Shown here one piece after another: positions 32,628 to 43,000 of a DNA stretch of 64,000 nt. The notes beneath the pieces were generated by a model. That model saw only the letters and a list, made by a program, of their open reading frames with translations, was not told where the DNA came from and ran no database searches. The stretch covers positions 37,077,115-37,141,114 of the forward strand of contig NC_134573.1 in the NCBI RefSeq assembly GCF_050947875.1, read 5' to 3'. The translations under genes were made by a program, and so were the position numbers. Source of the stretch: Dermacentor variabilis (lineage: Eukaryota; Arthropoda; Arachnida; Ixodida; Ixodidae). Positions within the stretch are counted from its first letter, which is position 1. Each line of letters opens with the position of its first letter.

Positions 32628-33772
32628 CCCGGCCAGAAAAAAGGCTACGTACACGGTCACAGGTTCGAGATACGCCGAGGTGTCCTGCCGTTGGTGCGTC
32701 GTGAAGCTCTTCCAGAACGGTTGAGCGGAGGGGTTTAGGTATGACAAGTAGGAACTCAGAGCCGTCCGGATGAAGGTTCCGACGGTACAGAGTACCGTCG
32801 CGGAGGACGAAGAGTCGTAGAGCAGCATCGGCCGGAGAGTGTTCAAAACGGTCGATGAGTGCTCTGATGTAGGCGTCACGGCGTTGCTCGTCGGCGAAAT
32901 GAAGCAGCTGGGATACAGAGAATACGCAAGAAGCACTGGCAATATTGGAGGAGTCACAGTCGTCAACAGGGTAACGCGACAAACTGTCAGCGTCTTGGTG
33001 CAGGCGGCCAAATTTGTACACCACGGAATATGAAAATTCTTGTAGCCTCAAAGCCCATCGACCAAGCCGGCCTGTAGGATCTTTTCGCGATGAGAGCCAG
33101 CAGAGAGCATGATGGTCAGTGACTACGGAAAAATGGGCGACCTAAAGGTAAGGGCGGAACTTCGCAACCACCCAGACAGCAGAAACGCATTCTCGTTCCG
33201 TAATGGAATAGTTGCACTCCGATGGTGCTAGGAGGCGGCTCGCGTAAGGAATAACGCGATCCTTCCCACCCTGACGCTGGGCTAAGACGGCACCTACGCC
33301 ATCAGCGCTGGCATCTATACGTAATTCTGTAGGGGTATCAGCGTCGAAGTGGGCGAGAATGGGGGGTGAGGAACGAGTGACGAGACGAGAGAAGGCGATG
33401 GATACTGCAGTACCCGACGAGAATTGTACGCCTTTCTTCAAAAGATTAGTTAAGGGGCCTAGCAATTGTAGCAAAATCTGAAAGAAAACGACGAAAATAC
33501 GAGCACAGCCGTACAAAACTTCGAACGTCTGCGGCTGTTTTCGGAACCGGAAACTCTCGGACAGCGCGAGTTTTGTCGGGATCAGGCTGTACTTCGGAAG
33601 CGTCAACGAGATGGCCCAGAAGAGTAATTTGTCGCTGGTCAAAACGACATTTGGACGAGTTAAGTTGCAGCTTCGCTTTTCGAAATACATCAAGTATGTT
33701 TGTGAGAGGCTCAAGGTGAGTGTCGAACGTTGGCGAGAAGGCGATGACGTCGTCGAGGTAGCAGAGGCATCT
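32628..33772 (-). pseudogene. gypsy C pol fragment: RT end, RNase H, integrase start
   Basis: Minus-strand translation starts at CLCYLDDVIAFSPTFDTHL (catalytic DD kept), then QLNSSKCRFDQRQITLLGHLV, PDPDKTRAVREFPVP and LCSYFRRF. RNase H shows [27 protein letters not shown] and VTDHHALCW, all acidic residues kept. A chromatin-binding-type tail is not reached; the integrase zinc region starts LYRRNLHPDGSEFLLVIP and HDAPTAGHLGVSRTCDRVRS, then stops at 32,628. A frame change splits RT from RNase H, and a stop near 33,141 lies within RNase H. The sequence at 33,690-33,770 is about 90% identical to element A at 6,620-6,710, so A and C are copies of one family. Confidence 0.85.
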
Positions 33773-33875
33773 CCCAGGTAGCACACAAAGTCTTGAAAAC
33801 GTCGTATTAAGCGATTCAACGTCTGAAACGGATTTTTGACCAAAATCGACGCATCAAAGAGGTTCCAAACAAGAT

Positions 33876-33959
33876 AGCTTAAAAACGAGGTGTGAATACG
33901 TTTTGATAACGTTGGAAGCCAAGCAGCTTAAAAACGAGGAGTGAATACGTTTTGAAAAC
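33876..33959. repeat. Two 35-bp direct repeats, period 49 bp
   Basis: agcttaaaaacgagg-tgaatacgttttga-aac occurs at 33,876-33,910 and 33,925-33,959 with two differences. The surrounding sequence (cttgaaaacgtc, caacgtctgaaac) is also rich in AACGT-like words and begins where element C stops, suggesting an unclassified repeat inserted there. Confidence 0.65.
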
Positions 33960-34935
33960 AACTTCACACGACTCGCTCTCTCTCTTTAGTTATCAAGCGT
34001 ACCGGGTACATTTTCGGCAGCGCCGTTTTTGGCGGGAGAATTCCTTGCTTGTCAAACAGCACTCGTCGTGTCAATTGCTCCTCTATTCGACCTACATTAG
34101 AATGAGTGTGGCAAGAAAAAGAAATTCTTTAGTGGTGTTAACCTAACGTCAAAAGAGACGAAGGATTGCAAATGAAGTTGGCATCCCAACAGGAAGTGTT
34201 TTGGGCCAGGAGGAAGTGGAGGGTTTATTTATGCCGTCATGTCCCACAAAAAATATCAAAACTTTTTTCACCTCCGCCAAAGCATCCATGTCGAGACACT
34301 AAAACCAGCCAAGGTAACTCCGTTCTCGTTTATTTTTTCTACTTCAACTTTTACTCGCGAGGACACATTGAACCTCTTCAATTTTTTTGTTCTCGCTACC
34401 CCACGGGCTGTCAAAGCCAGTGAGAGCGCATGCGTTTTTCTCGTGTTGCCCCGACCACCGCGCGGCAAACTTCGATGCGCGTTCGCTTTTCTCTGGCAGA
34501 GCGGACTTTCGCCTGGCAGAATTTTGGACGCTTTTTGGCTAGCGGACGAGGAAATGAAACAATGGTTGCTTGCCGCCATCACTGTGGGGACTCGACGGAT
34601 TGCACTGCGTTTGCTTGAGCGCAACCTCTCTGGAAAGTCTTGTCTCGCCGGTGTAGGATGCCGAGCAGTATGCGTATGGTTCTCAGTGGACCAAGCATCT
34701 CACGTTCTCTTGGAGATTCCTTCGGTAGCCACATTAGGTGCCCAAAGTAGGCATCTTATTGTGGCCAACATACTTTCCTTTTCGTTTTTTTTCATTTCGG
34801 TGCCACCGCCCCAAAAAAGAGAAAAAAATACATTGTTGCGGCGCGGCGAATTGTCGCATGGTTAAATTTCGATTTTCTCGCTTCTTTTGCGGAAAGTAAT
34901 GGGCTACGGGACACTTCAATTGCCGGATACCTTTT
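33960..34935. other. Unrecognised ORF region
   Basis: The longest plus-strand frame, 34,239-34,865 (208 residues, MSHKKYQNFFHLRQSIHVET onward), shows no domain, signal peptide or repeat I can name. Its composition (phenylalanine- and arginine-rich, with a hydrophobic patch near residues 175-190) looks like read-through of non-coding DNA. I do not call a gene. Confidence 0.3.
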
Positions 34936-34937
34936 AT

Positions 34938-35190
34938 TATGTTATTGCGATAGCAATTATATCGACACTTCAGGCGCAATCTTGACATCACCATCGCCCT
35001 CATGTCTGGTATAAAGTCCAAGGGCGATAACATCGTGACCGCGGGCCGCATGCTGTATCTGCGAGTGAAAGCATAGGGGAGCGGGTTGGTGGAATGGGTG
35101 AGCCGACAATGGTGGCTCAATGCGCAAGGGAGAAAAGCGGGGAGCAAGCACGCCGCTTTCCGTCGCGTGCAATACATCGGGGGGAGTGGA
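34938..35190. repeat. Putative interspersed repeat (TATTGCGATAGCAATTATAT type)
   Basis: Starts with ttattgcgatagcaattata and continues through aaagtccaagggcgataac to agggagaaaagcggggagc. From memory these blocks recur in tick sequences as a high-copy repeat. No second copy exists in the window and no inverted termini are clear. Confidence 0.35.
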
Positions 35191-35307
35191 TAGAATGGGG
35201 GCGGGTCTAGGGTTCTGTGAATCTTTGATTGCGCAACATCTTTGTTTGCCTTGTCTGACGCATTATATGCACTGACTTTATCTTAGATACGCATTTTTGT
35301 TGGAGAC

Positions 35308-38300
35308 TTATCATCATCATCATGATCATCATCATCAGCCTAGTTACGCCTACTGCAGGGCAAAGGCCTCTCCCATACGTCTCCAACTACCCCGGTCATG
35401 TACTAATTGTGACCATGTTGTCCCTGCAAACGTCTTGATGTCATCCGCCCACATAACTTTCTGCCGCCCCCTGCTACGCTTCCCTTCGCTTGGAATCCAG
35501 TCCGTAACCCTTAATGACCATCGGTTATCTTCCCTCCTCATTACATGTCCGGCCCATGCCCCCCATTTCTTTTTCTTGATTTCAACTAAGATGTCATTTA
35601 CCCACGTTTGTTCCCTTACCCAATCTGCTCTTTTCTTATCCCTTAACGTTACACCCATCATTCTTCTTTCCATAGCTCGTTGCGTAGTCCTCAATTTCAG
35701 CATAATCCTTTTCGTAAGCCTCCAGGTTTCTGCCCCATATGTGAGTACTGGTAACACACAGCTGTTATACACTTTCCTCTTGAGGGATAGTGGCAACCTG
35801 CTGTTCATGATTTGAGAATGCCTGCCAAACGCACCCCAGCCCATTCTTATTCTTCTGGTTATTTCAGACTCATGATCTCGATCCGTGGTCACTACCTGCC
35901 CTAAGTAGATGTATTCCCTTACCACTTCCAGTGCCTCACTACCTATTGTAAACTGCTGTTCTCTTCCGAGACTGTTAAACATTACCTTAGTTTTTTGCAG
36001 TATAATTTTCAGACCCACTCTTCAGATTTGCCTCTCCAGGTCAGTGAGCATGCATTGCAATTGCTCTCCTGAGTTACTAAGCAAGGCAATATCATCAGCG
36101 AATCGCAAGTTGCTAAAGTATTCTCCATCAACTTTTATCCCCAATTCTTCCCACTCCAGGTCTCTGAATACCTCCTGTAAACATGCTGTGAATAGCATTG
36201 GAGAGGTCGTATCTCCCTGTCTGACGCCTTTCTTTATTGGGATTTTGTTGCTTTCTTTGTGGAGAACTACGGTGGCTGTGGAGCCGCTATAGATATCTTC
36301 CAGTATTTTTACATATGGCTCATCTACACCCTGATTCCGTAATGCCTCCATGACTGCTGAGCTTTCGACTGAATCAAACCTTTTCTCGTAATCAATGAAA
36401 GCTATATATAAAGGTTGGTTATATTCGGCACATTTCTCTATCACTTGATTGATAGTATGAATATGGTCTATTATTGAGTAGCATTTACGGAATCCTGCCT
36501 GGTCCTTTGGTTGACAGAAGTCTAAGGTGTTCCTGATTCTATTTGCGATTACCTTAGTCAATACTTTGTGGGCAACGGACAGTAAGCTGATCGGTCTCTA
36601 ATTTTTCAAGTCTTTGGCGTCCGCTTTCTTGTGGATTAGGATTATGTTAGCGTTCTTCTAAGATTCCGGTACGTTCGAGGTCATGAGGCATTGTGTATAT
36701 AGGGCGGCCAATCTTTCTAGGACAGTGTTCCCACCATCCATCAACAAATCTGCTGTTACCTGATCCTGCCCAGCTGCCTTCCCCCTTTGCATAGCTCCTA
36801 AGGCTTTCTTTACTTCTTCTGGCGTTACCTGTGGGATTTCGAATTTCTCTCTTCCACTATCGTCGTGGGTGCCACTGGTACTGTATAAATCTCTATAGAA
36901 CTCCTCAGCCACTTGAACTATCTCATCCATATTAGTAACGATTTTGCCGGCTTTGTCTCTTAACGCACACATCTGATTCTTGCCTATTCCTAGTTTCTTC
37001 TTCACTGCTTTCAGGCTTCCTCCGTTCCTGAGAGCCTGTTCAATTCCATCCATATTAAAGTTCCTTATGCCCGCTGTCTTACGCTTGTTGATTAAATTAG
37101 AAAGTTCTGCCAGTTCTATTCTAGGTGTAGCGTTAGAGGCTTTCATACATTGGCGTTTCTTGATCAGATCTTTCGTCTCCTGCGACAGCTTACTGGTTTC
37201 CTGTCTAACGGCGTTACCACCGACTTCTATTGCGCACTCCTTAATGATGCCATTAAGATTGTCGTTCATTGCTTCAACACTAAGGTCCTCCTCCTGAGTT
37301 AAAGCCGAATACCTGTTCTGTAGCTTGATCCGGAATTCCTCTAGTTTCCCTCTTACCGCTAACTCATTGATTGGCTTCTTATGTACCAATTTCTTCCGCT
37401 CCCTCCTCAAGTCAAGGCTAATTCGAGTTCTTACCATCCTACGGTGACTGCAGCGCACCTTGCCGAGCACGTCTACATCTTGTATGATACCAGGGTTCGC
37501 GCAGAGTATGAAGTCGATTTCATTTCTAGTCTGACCATTCGGGCTCCTCCACGTCCACTTTCGCCTAACCCGCTTGCGGAAAAAGGTATCCATTATCCGC
37601 ATATTATTCTGTTCTGTAAACTCTACTAATAACTCTCCTCTGCTATTCCTAGAGCCTATGCCATATTCCCCCACTGACCTGTCTCCAGCCTGCTTCTTGC
37701 CTACCCTGGCATTGAAGTCCCCCATCAGTATAGTGTATTTAGTTTTCACTTCACCCATCGCCGATTCCATGTCTTCATAAAAGCTTTCGACTTCCTGGTC
37801 ATCATGACTGCATGCAGGGGCATAGACTTGCACTTCCTTCAATTTGTACCTCTTATTAAGTTTCACAACAAGACCTGCCATCCTCTCTTAAATGCTATAG
37901 AATTCCTGTATGTTACTAGCTATTTCCTTATTAATCAGGAGTGCGACTCCTAGTTCTCGTCTCTCCGCTAAGCCCCGGTAGCACAGTACGTGCCTGCTTT
38001 TTAGCACTATATATGCTTCTTTTGTCCTCCTAACCTTACTGAGCCCTATTATATCCCATTTACTACCCTCTAATTCCTCCAATAACACTGCTAGACTCGC
38101 CTCACTAGATAACGTTCTAACGTTAAACGTTGCCAGGTTCAGATTCCAATGGCGGCCTGTCCGGAGCCAGGTATTCTTAGTACCCTCTGCTGCGTCACAG
38201 ATCTGACCACCGCCGTGGTCAGTTGCTTCGCGGCTGCTGGAGACTGAGGGCCGGGGTTTGGTTGTTGTATTCATACAGGAGGTTGTGGCCAAGTACTGCA

Positions 38301-38490
38301 CCAGGCTGGCCAATCCTGCTCTGGTGAGAGAGTGCGTTACAGGTTCTGGTCACCGGGATCAGGCCGCACTCCAGGCCTGTTTGTGCAATTTTCTCAACAC
38401 ACGGTTTTTTTTTGCTATTTTCCGGTGGAGAATTGCGCAGCACCGGGATTTGAACCACGGTCCTCTTGTTCGGGAGGCGGATACTCTACC
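35308..38490 (-). mobile_element. RTE-clade LINE, nearly complete
   Basis: On the minus strand: a leader with a tRNA-like segment (about 38,505-38,426), one long ORF2 reading frame (38,313-35,350) and a short 3' end with an (ATG)n-type tail at 35,308-35,337. Size (about 3.2 kb), single ORF, and an endonuclease-RT order without ORF1 or RNase H are RTE features. Two other copies of its 3' part are at 3,916-4,028 and 62,455-63,390. Confidence 0.9.
35350..38313 (-). pseudogene. RTE ORF2 (endonuclease and RT), one frame with four internal stops
   Basis: All segments are in the same minus-strand frame, about 988 codons, with internal stops near 37,887, 36,656, 36,600 and 36,020 and no frameshift. 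The endonuclease begins NLATFNVRTL; its metal-ligand motif reads GLSKVRR (usually a glutamate at the K). ILMGDFNARVGKKQ is intact, and VRCSHRRMV stands where SDH is usual. A linker is followed by RT: GKAAGQDQVTADLL, IANRIRNTLD, AGFRKCYSIIDHIHTINQV, AFIDYEKRFDSV, GVRQGDTTSPMLFTACL and RFADDIALLSN (catalytic DD kept), then YIYLGQVVT and the C-terminal MNSRLPLSLKRKVYNSCVLP..TYGAETW. The protein would nick DNA and reverse-transcribe its RNA. Two catalytic endonuclease changes and four stops make it inactive, but lack of indels marks it as comparatively young. Confidence 0.9.
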
Positions 38491-38505
38491 GTTCCCGCAG
38501 GAGTT
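38426..38505 (-). promoter_or_regulatory. tRNA-like segment in the RTE 5' leader
   Basis: The minus strand reads GGTAGAGTATCCGCC, an anticodon-arm-like CCTCCCGAACAAGAGG and the B-box-like GGTTCAAATCC (38,446-38,456) followed by CGGTGC. Spacing between the A-box position (just before GGTAGAG) and the B box is about 32 nt, as in a tRNA. It lies about 110 bp upstream of the ORF2 region. It could act as an internal Pol III-type promoter or be an older SINE fused to the element. Confidence 0.5.
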
Positions 38506-38760
38506 AAATTAAAAATTAAATTATGTTGATTTACGTGAGAAAACCACTTTCTGATCATGAGGCACGCCGTAGTGGAGGACTCCGGAAATTTCGACCACCT
38601 GGGGTTCTTTAACGTGCACTTAAATCTAAGCACACGAGTGTTTTCGCATTTCGCCCCCTTCGAAATGCGGCCGCCGTGGCCGGGATCCGATCCCGCGACC
38701 TCGTGCTCAGCAGTGTAACACCATAGCCACTGAGCAACCACGGCGGGTCCCGCAGGAGTT
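38493..38760 (-). mobile_element. tRNA-derived SINE with 13-bp target duplication
   Basis: The element (38,506-38,747) aligns with the copy at 22,195-22,443 along its length. tcccgcaggagtt flanks it on both sides (38,493-38,505 and 38,748-38,760), an exact 13-bp duplication. On the minus strand the head has tgctcagtggctatgg (A box), gggatcggatccc (B-box region) and complementary CCGCCGTGG/CCACGGCGG ends. It landed in the tRNA-like leader of the RTE, so it postdates it. Confidence 0.93.
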
Positions 38761-39872
38761 GTACGCCTCATTTAAACTACAGTGGTGCCTTATTTGATCA
38801 GTCAAGGTGGACCAATCTGTGCTCGATTATACCGCACGGATGACACTCGGCTAGAGAACCTGGTATTTATGACCTGCACATGTGTGGCCATACATAATTG
38901 AGGATCTATATAACTTTTAAGTGGGTTCCCGCACAGTGATTAAAATAAAAGAAAAGACTTTAATAAAAAGAAAGAAAGGGGAAAAAAGGAAGATAACAGG
39001 GGATTTGAACTCGTGACCCTTGGATGTTGCTCGGAAAGATAGCTCAGTCGGTTGGTTCATCAGGCCCCAGGTTACATTGAAGCGCCATACCTCCTGCTCC
39101 GAACCTCATACTTAAATGGAAAGAGACTGATATTGTCCGTGATAGTTGATTTTGGAAGGCATCCGCGACAGTCGAGTGGTTGGAAGGCATACTTTCTTGG
39201 AAAAATGGACGCCCCTGGAGAAGAGCGAACTCGAGCGGCTTTAGAGACTATGAAAAGCCTGATCACGTGCTCGGCGAGCGCGTGATCGAATGCGCGCGCT
39301 GTTGCTTTGTCTCTGCGTGTAGTAGTTAAGAGAGCCAGTTTAAGGGAGGAGAAGAAAGAAGGAAAGGAAAGTCTCTGAAGCAAAATTGCAGCGCCGTGGT
39401 TTTAAAGCGCATCCGTGGTAGAGAAACGGAAGGCGATATAAGCGTACGTGGCCATGATACGCACACGACAAACTGCCTTAAAATATTTAGACTTGAGGGA
39501 AAGCTTCGTTAACAAACGATAACACGGCAATCAGCACTCGAATACGACGAGAGAAATTATTGAGACGTGGAAAATTCCCTTGAAATAAGTATGGTTTGCG
39601 AGACAAATGCTTGTAAGTATTGAACCTTTCAAAAGATGAGTGGAAATATGCGCGCACTGAGAGGGCAGCGCCTGCACGAGACCACCACCAGGCACCTTAC
39701 TGCGACGCGGAGGGCTTTGCGGCCGGAACAAAGCCTCCCTTCTCCGCCGGCCAACAGCAGAAAACGTACTGTCCGATCGCGCAAGGTTGCGCGTACATAG
39801 TAAAACTCTAGCGTCTAGGCAAAGCTTAACAGGTGCGAGGGCGGCACGCATAGCGGGACTATATACTGGGAC

Positions 39873-40027
39873 TATATATATATATATATATGATGCAATG
39901 AAATGTCCTGTAGGTCCCGTGCATAGGTAGTGGAAGAAACGAAGGTGCACACTTAAAAAAATTGCATCTTTACCATCTTTAACGTTTCGGCTGCCGGGGC
40001 ACGGCCTTCGTCAGAATATTTATGTAT

Positions 40028-40092
<65 letters not shown>
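39873..40092. repeat. (TA)n and (CA)n arrays bracketing a possible Penelope-like fragment
   Basis: (TA)n at 39,873-39,891, then about 130 bp of non-repetitive sequence, then (CA)n at 40,028-40,048 merging into (TA)n to 40,092. The enclosed segment contains the hammerhead-like core described separately. Confidence 0.85.
39984..40014 (-). ncRNA. Possible partial hammerhead ribozyme core
   Basis: The minus strand reads CTGACGA, a 19-nt segment able to form a stem (GGC...GCC, extendable with one mismatch), then GAAAC. CUGANGA...GAAA is the invariant hammerhead core, and minimal hammerheads are known in Penelope-like retroelements. The stem I/III partner and the cleavage triplet are not visible because (TA)n/(CA)n sequence begins about 15 nt upstream, so at best this is a truncated motif. 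Confidence 0.35.
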
Positions 40093-40094
<2 letters not shown>

Positions 40095-40099
40095 ATCCC

Positions 40100-43000
40100 A
40101 AAGCAAAAAGCAAATACTATAATATAAACGTTTCCCCTTCACTGTAACAAAATCAGAAATGCTTTAGGGGAATAATGACTTCGTCCATCCTTGCAATGAA
40201 TCCTTATTGACAGCGTAAATGCTCGAAGAAGGTGCAGAAGGTTATGATTCGGTATTTACTTTTGCTCACTTGGGAGTGTAAGAGGATGCCCACGAAATGT
40301 AGACACCTTTTAGGTTCAGGACTCCCACATTAGCCTACCTGGCATATAGTAATCGGAGTTCGCACCAACAAGAGATGAAGTTCCTTCGAAACGTGGGAAG
40401 TCAACGACGACACCGCCAACTTGGGAAACAAACTGAACTCAAAGCGTCTGAGATCAGTGAGAGCAACGCTTCACAGCGTGAGTTGGGCAACCGGACCGAC
40501 AGGATCAGTGCAAAAGCGTCTCCTCCGACAATACAGCTGGCACCGCGTCGTAACGAGCACTTTGAAAGCAACCGACGACAGAGTTTGTAGGAGCTTTCCA
40601 GGTGCCGTTATCTCCGAGGTACCTGAGCTTGCTCACTGTTGAAGCCCACAAGGGGCCAGGCGCAGATATCGATTTTGAAGAAACACAATATAACGTGTTA
40701 CGACATAGCAATTAATTCTACTTTAACGACGAGAAAGAGTAGAGTAGAACAACTCAATAAACGCCCACGCGTCGTTAGAAACACGAAACCGGCTGCTGTT
40801 TGCCGCACTACTCCGGGAATTGAGTGGGTGTTCGGTGTCTCAAGGCACGACAGGCAATATGACCTTTCAAAGAAACTTTGTGAGAGCGCTGTTGTGTGTT
40901 TTTAGAATCAACGAGTGTGCTTGCTGCTAGCGTTGTAGTTTGAGTGTAGCCTGCTTTTATGGGCACAGGTTCCGCCAACAAGGAGTTAGTTTTGTGGTTC
41001 ACACTTTTATTACTGCGTTCATCTCCGTCAATGCAACGGGAAAGCCATATTTACTTCGACGAAGTGTGAGTAGTAAGGCGCGTAGTCTCAAGTACATTTT
41101 AAGATGGTACTATTTGATGATTCGGAGAATATTCTGAGAAATAATAACACACAATTTCCTGTAAGCTAAATAAGCAGATGGCGTTAAGTATAGGGCCCGC
41201 AGTGCTTAAATGCGAAGCCTTCAGAAAGGCTGAATAGAACGGGAGCTTAGAGTTCCAAAATTTAGAGGCGTGAAAAGCTGTTAGCATCATTGGTATACCT
41301 CCCCGGTCTTTCTTTGTGCATATTTCGCTAGCGCTGCTTATGTAAACTTCAAATTTTAGGGCAGCGTTTGTCCTGCATGTTCATCTGTCTACGTTTTTGA
41401 TTTCGTGCTGTTATTTTTTTCCCAACCATGAATGCATACAACTCACCCTAGTTTCTCTACTTTAAAACAAACATCGCAGAAAAGCAGGTAGTTACAAAAC
41501 TAAATTCAGGAGTCTTACGTTGTGGGTTTAATTCTGGGCACTGCTACGCCACTACGGCGGGGGGACAGGGAAGAAGCTCATTGTCTACATCTCACAGCTC
41601 TGATATTTCTACGTGAACTCATGCTTTCCGTTACTTGTTTCGCTTCAGCAATGACGCTGCCTGGTCGACTCTTCTATTTCCTTCGCATGCAAAATCTAAA
41701 ATAACAGAAGTCAGCGCGTAAGCCATGTTTGGGATTGTGTCAGGGATATTAGTTTACATTTTAGAATGACAATGCCAGGTTATCGCTTGCTTTATTCTTT
41801 CGCGTAAGGACGAGCTACACATATAATGCGCCGCAATATTTCATTACTCAATGGGAACGTGAATCATTTTTTAATTTGAGTTCAGACATGCATTTGAACT
41901 TAAAATGGACTATTTCGCCAATACTTTGCCGAAAAAGTTTTTCAATGCGTTGATCAGAAGCGGAGTAGTTGGCAATCAAATGTCGCCTACGATACCTTTC
42001 GTGGTGCTGCTCCTTCTTCAATGTCTTGCACTCCGAAAGCTACTGCGGAGCCAAGCGGGCCCACAACGCTCCGCCTACTGAAAGTCACCGTGGCGCGCAG
42101 TTCCAATTCGATTTCGGATATTCACGTAGATGCCACTGTTTCATATTTTAGCGCCTAGTACGCGCGGAACGTGGTTGTTTTCAGCAAGCCGCAGCGCACT
42201 CAGCGAGCGGGCTCCTCGCGGCACCCCTCGGTGGCTGCAGCGTCTGCGCTACATAGCAGACCACGTGTGCTACACGCAAATGCAGTGCGTGATCCGCAGC
42301 ATTTGCTTTGTGCACGACGGGGCTTGAGCACGCGCTCGCGCACATATGCTCCTGGCTGGCCCAGCGCCTCCTTGAAGGCCAGGGCACTCTTCTTTTTGAC
42401 ATCATGCTATTTGGATGTAAATTTTTATCTTCAAGCACGTCTTGGCGAAATAACTGACGTCAAAATCATAGCATCTCACTCGGGACCGCCCCTGTCAGGT
42501 TCTATGACACTCGGGCAAGGTAGCATGACGTCACGGATTGAATTGCACCGGACTCGAGCTATCTAGGAAACGTTGGTTTGGTCGTGTTACGCGTTGCGGG
42601 CCGGCTTTGTCCTGCAGCAGTTTCACCAACGGATAGTAGCCGCGCTCAAGTTGCGCATTTTGAAGAGCTATCAAAACCACACCACGGAGCGAACTCTGCT
42701 AAGGCGTCTCACCAGGAGCGGCGAGAAATAAAAGCATGGTGGCAAGTGTGCGTGTGGTCTGACCTTAAGTTTCCCGTGGTTCCAGGCTAGCTGAGTGTTC
42801 AAAGCTAACCGAAAATTAGCGATATCTGTCGGCTTAGCCGCCGATAAGCAGAGTGGCCCAAAGTTCTATTTCTGCGCGGGCAGCAGCGGCCGAGCTTAAG
42901 CAGACTATGGCAGGCTTTTCCCAGAAATACGTTATACTTAACAAAATTCGAAAGCAGATTTTCGCTTACCGCAGGGTCTTCATTAAATTCCGTCAATAAA

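Noticed and set aside
34239..34865. 208-residue plus-strand ORF as a host gene
   Set aside because: No domain, no splice or promoter evidence, and it lies between repeats; length alone is not convincing.
38995..39062. tRNA gene (tagctcagtcggttgg and a B-box-like gggatttgaactcg)
   Set aside because: The A-box-like block is on the plus strand and the B-box-like block on the minus strand, so no tRNA can fold; probably remnants of tRNA-derived repeats.
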